A stretch of 5,994 nt of DNA from the NCBI GenBank assembly GCA_045647345.1, contig JAZRMG010000031.1, positions 1-5,994 of the forward strand, read 5' to 3'. Each line of letters begins with the position of its first letter. The stretch's first letter is position 1. This DNA comes from UBA1189 sp045647345 (lineage in GTDB: Bacteria > Bacteroidota > Bacteroidia > Bacteroidales > Bacteroidaceae). Made by a program: the position numbers and the translations under genes. This document shows, one piece after another, positions 5,679 to 5,994 of this stretch. The notes under the pieces were generated by a model. The model had not been told where the DNA came from and ran no database searches. It saw only the letters and a program-made list of their open reading frames with translations.

Positions 5679-5831
5679 TTATAGATTGACTAATACATCT
5701 AGATTATCTAGTAGATCTAGTAGATCTAGAATATCTAGCACATCTAGGAAACCTAATACATCTGGAACATCCATAGCCCCTAAATAATCCAGAGACGCAG
5801 AGTATACTCCATAAACGACGAAAGGAGTCAT
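5679..5831 (-). CDS. Doubtful 50-residue Leu-Asp repeat ORF
   Basis: On the minus strand ATG 5829-5831 to TAA 5679-5681 encodes 50 residues. The second half is a three-residue repeat, Leu-Asp-x, as in LDVLDILDLLDLLDNLDVL, produced by the 9-bp minisatellite. An inner ATG lies at 5772-5774. It lies directly after the 5S gene and its start falls inside the rRNA terminator hairpin, with no promoter of its own. No family is recognised. It is more likely a by-product of the DNA repeat than a gene, although the in-frame unit (9 = 3 codons) without stops is noteworthy. Confidence 0.2.
   Translation of the reverse strand: MTPFVVYGVYSASLDYLGAMDVPDVLGFLDVLDILDLLDLLDNLDVLVNL
5694..5774. repeat. Degenerate 9-bp minisatellite, NNNATCTAG
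   Basis: Six consecutive 9-bp units at 5694-5747 all end in ATCTAG: TAC, ATT, TAG, TAG, AAT and CAC precede the core. Three decayed units follow (5748-5774: core CCTAA, ATCTGG, ATCCAT). Units 3 and 4 are identical. The junctions create the 8-bp palindrome TAGATCTA twice, so the array can also fold on itself. It lies between the dehydrogenase gene and the rRNA operon. The 110 nt on its left (5584-5693) show no feature. Confidence 0.8.
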
Positions 5832-5848
5832 CCTGTCGGACAACTCCT
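5815..5848 (-). terminator. Probable rRNA operon terminator
   Basis: On the minus strand, AGGAGT (5843-5848) pairs with ACTCCT (5823-5828), with an inner TCC/GGA match past a small internal loop, followed by TTTCGTCGTTT. It begins 13 nt downstream of the presumed 5S end. A T5 run immediately after 5S (AAAAA at 5855-5859 on the plus strand) may contribute. Confidence 0.55.
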
Positions 5849-5860
5849 CTCTCCAAAAAC

Positions 5861-5966
<106 letters not shown>

Positions 5967-5994
5967 TGCTATTATATAACATACAGACAAACAA

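Noticed and set aside
5694..5774. CRISPR array
   Set aside because: The units are 9 bp with no unique spacers of about 30 bp and no cas genes; this is a minisatellite.

Overview
The window looks like chromosomal DNA from a Bacteroidales bacterium, probably Prevotella-like. Three features support this. Promoters have the Bacteroidetes form, TTTG, a spacer of 18-19 nt, then TATCTTTG. Genes lack Shine-Dalgarno sequences and instead have A-rich leaders. The 5S rRNA carries the Bacteroidetes-type core. The genus is an inference; the phylum-level call is firmer.

Layout, left to right. (1) Positions 3-1730 (+) hold the 3' part of a BlaR1/M56-type membrane metallopeptidase gene. It ends in two tandem TonB C-terminal domains, and its true start lies left of the window. 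(2) Positions 1731-2245 are non-coding, between convergent genes. They hold hairpins including a terminator, a 232-bp foldback (MITE-like) element with 34-bp inverted ends and a central palindrome, and a run of small REP-like palindromes. (3) Positions 2246-2560 (-) encode a small glutaredoxin-like protein with its own promoter. (4) Positions 2679-4148 (-) encode a haem catalase, with a terminator between it and the glutaredoxin gene. (5) Positions 4149-4611 are an AT-rich divergent intergenic region. It has a clear promoter for the rightward gene, a probable distal promoter for catalase, and a doubtful 34-codon hydrophobic ORF. (6) Positions 4612-5511 (+) encode meso-diaminopimelate D-dehydrogenase. 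(7) Positions 5534-5583 are a perfect 50-nt palindrome, a probable terminator facing the rRNA operon. (8) Positions 5694-5774 are a degenerate 9-bp minisatellite that, read leftward, encodes an Leu-Asp-x repeat. (9) Positions 5861-5966 (-) are 5S rRNA, the distal end of an rRNA operon whose 23S and 16S genes would lie to the right.

Functionally, the catalase and the glutaredoxin-like protein form a small redox-defence neighbourhood. They appear to be separate transcription units, because a terminator and then a promoter lie between them. The dehydrogenase makes meso-DAP for lysine and peptidoglycan. The M56 protein is probably an envelope signalling protease whose BlaI/MecI-type repressor would be expected just upstream, outside the window. 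I see no defence system, CRISPR array, tRNA or intact transposase. The most unusual material is non-coding: the foldback element, the long palindrome and the minisatellite beside the rRNA operon.
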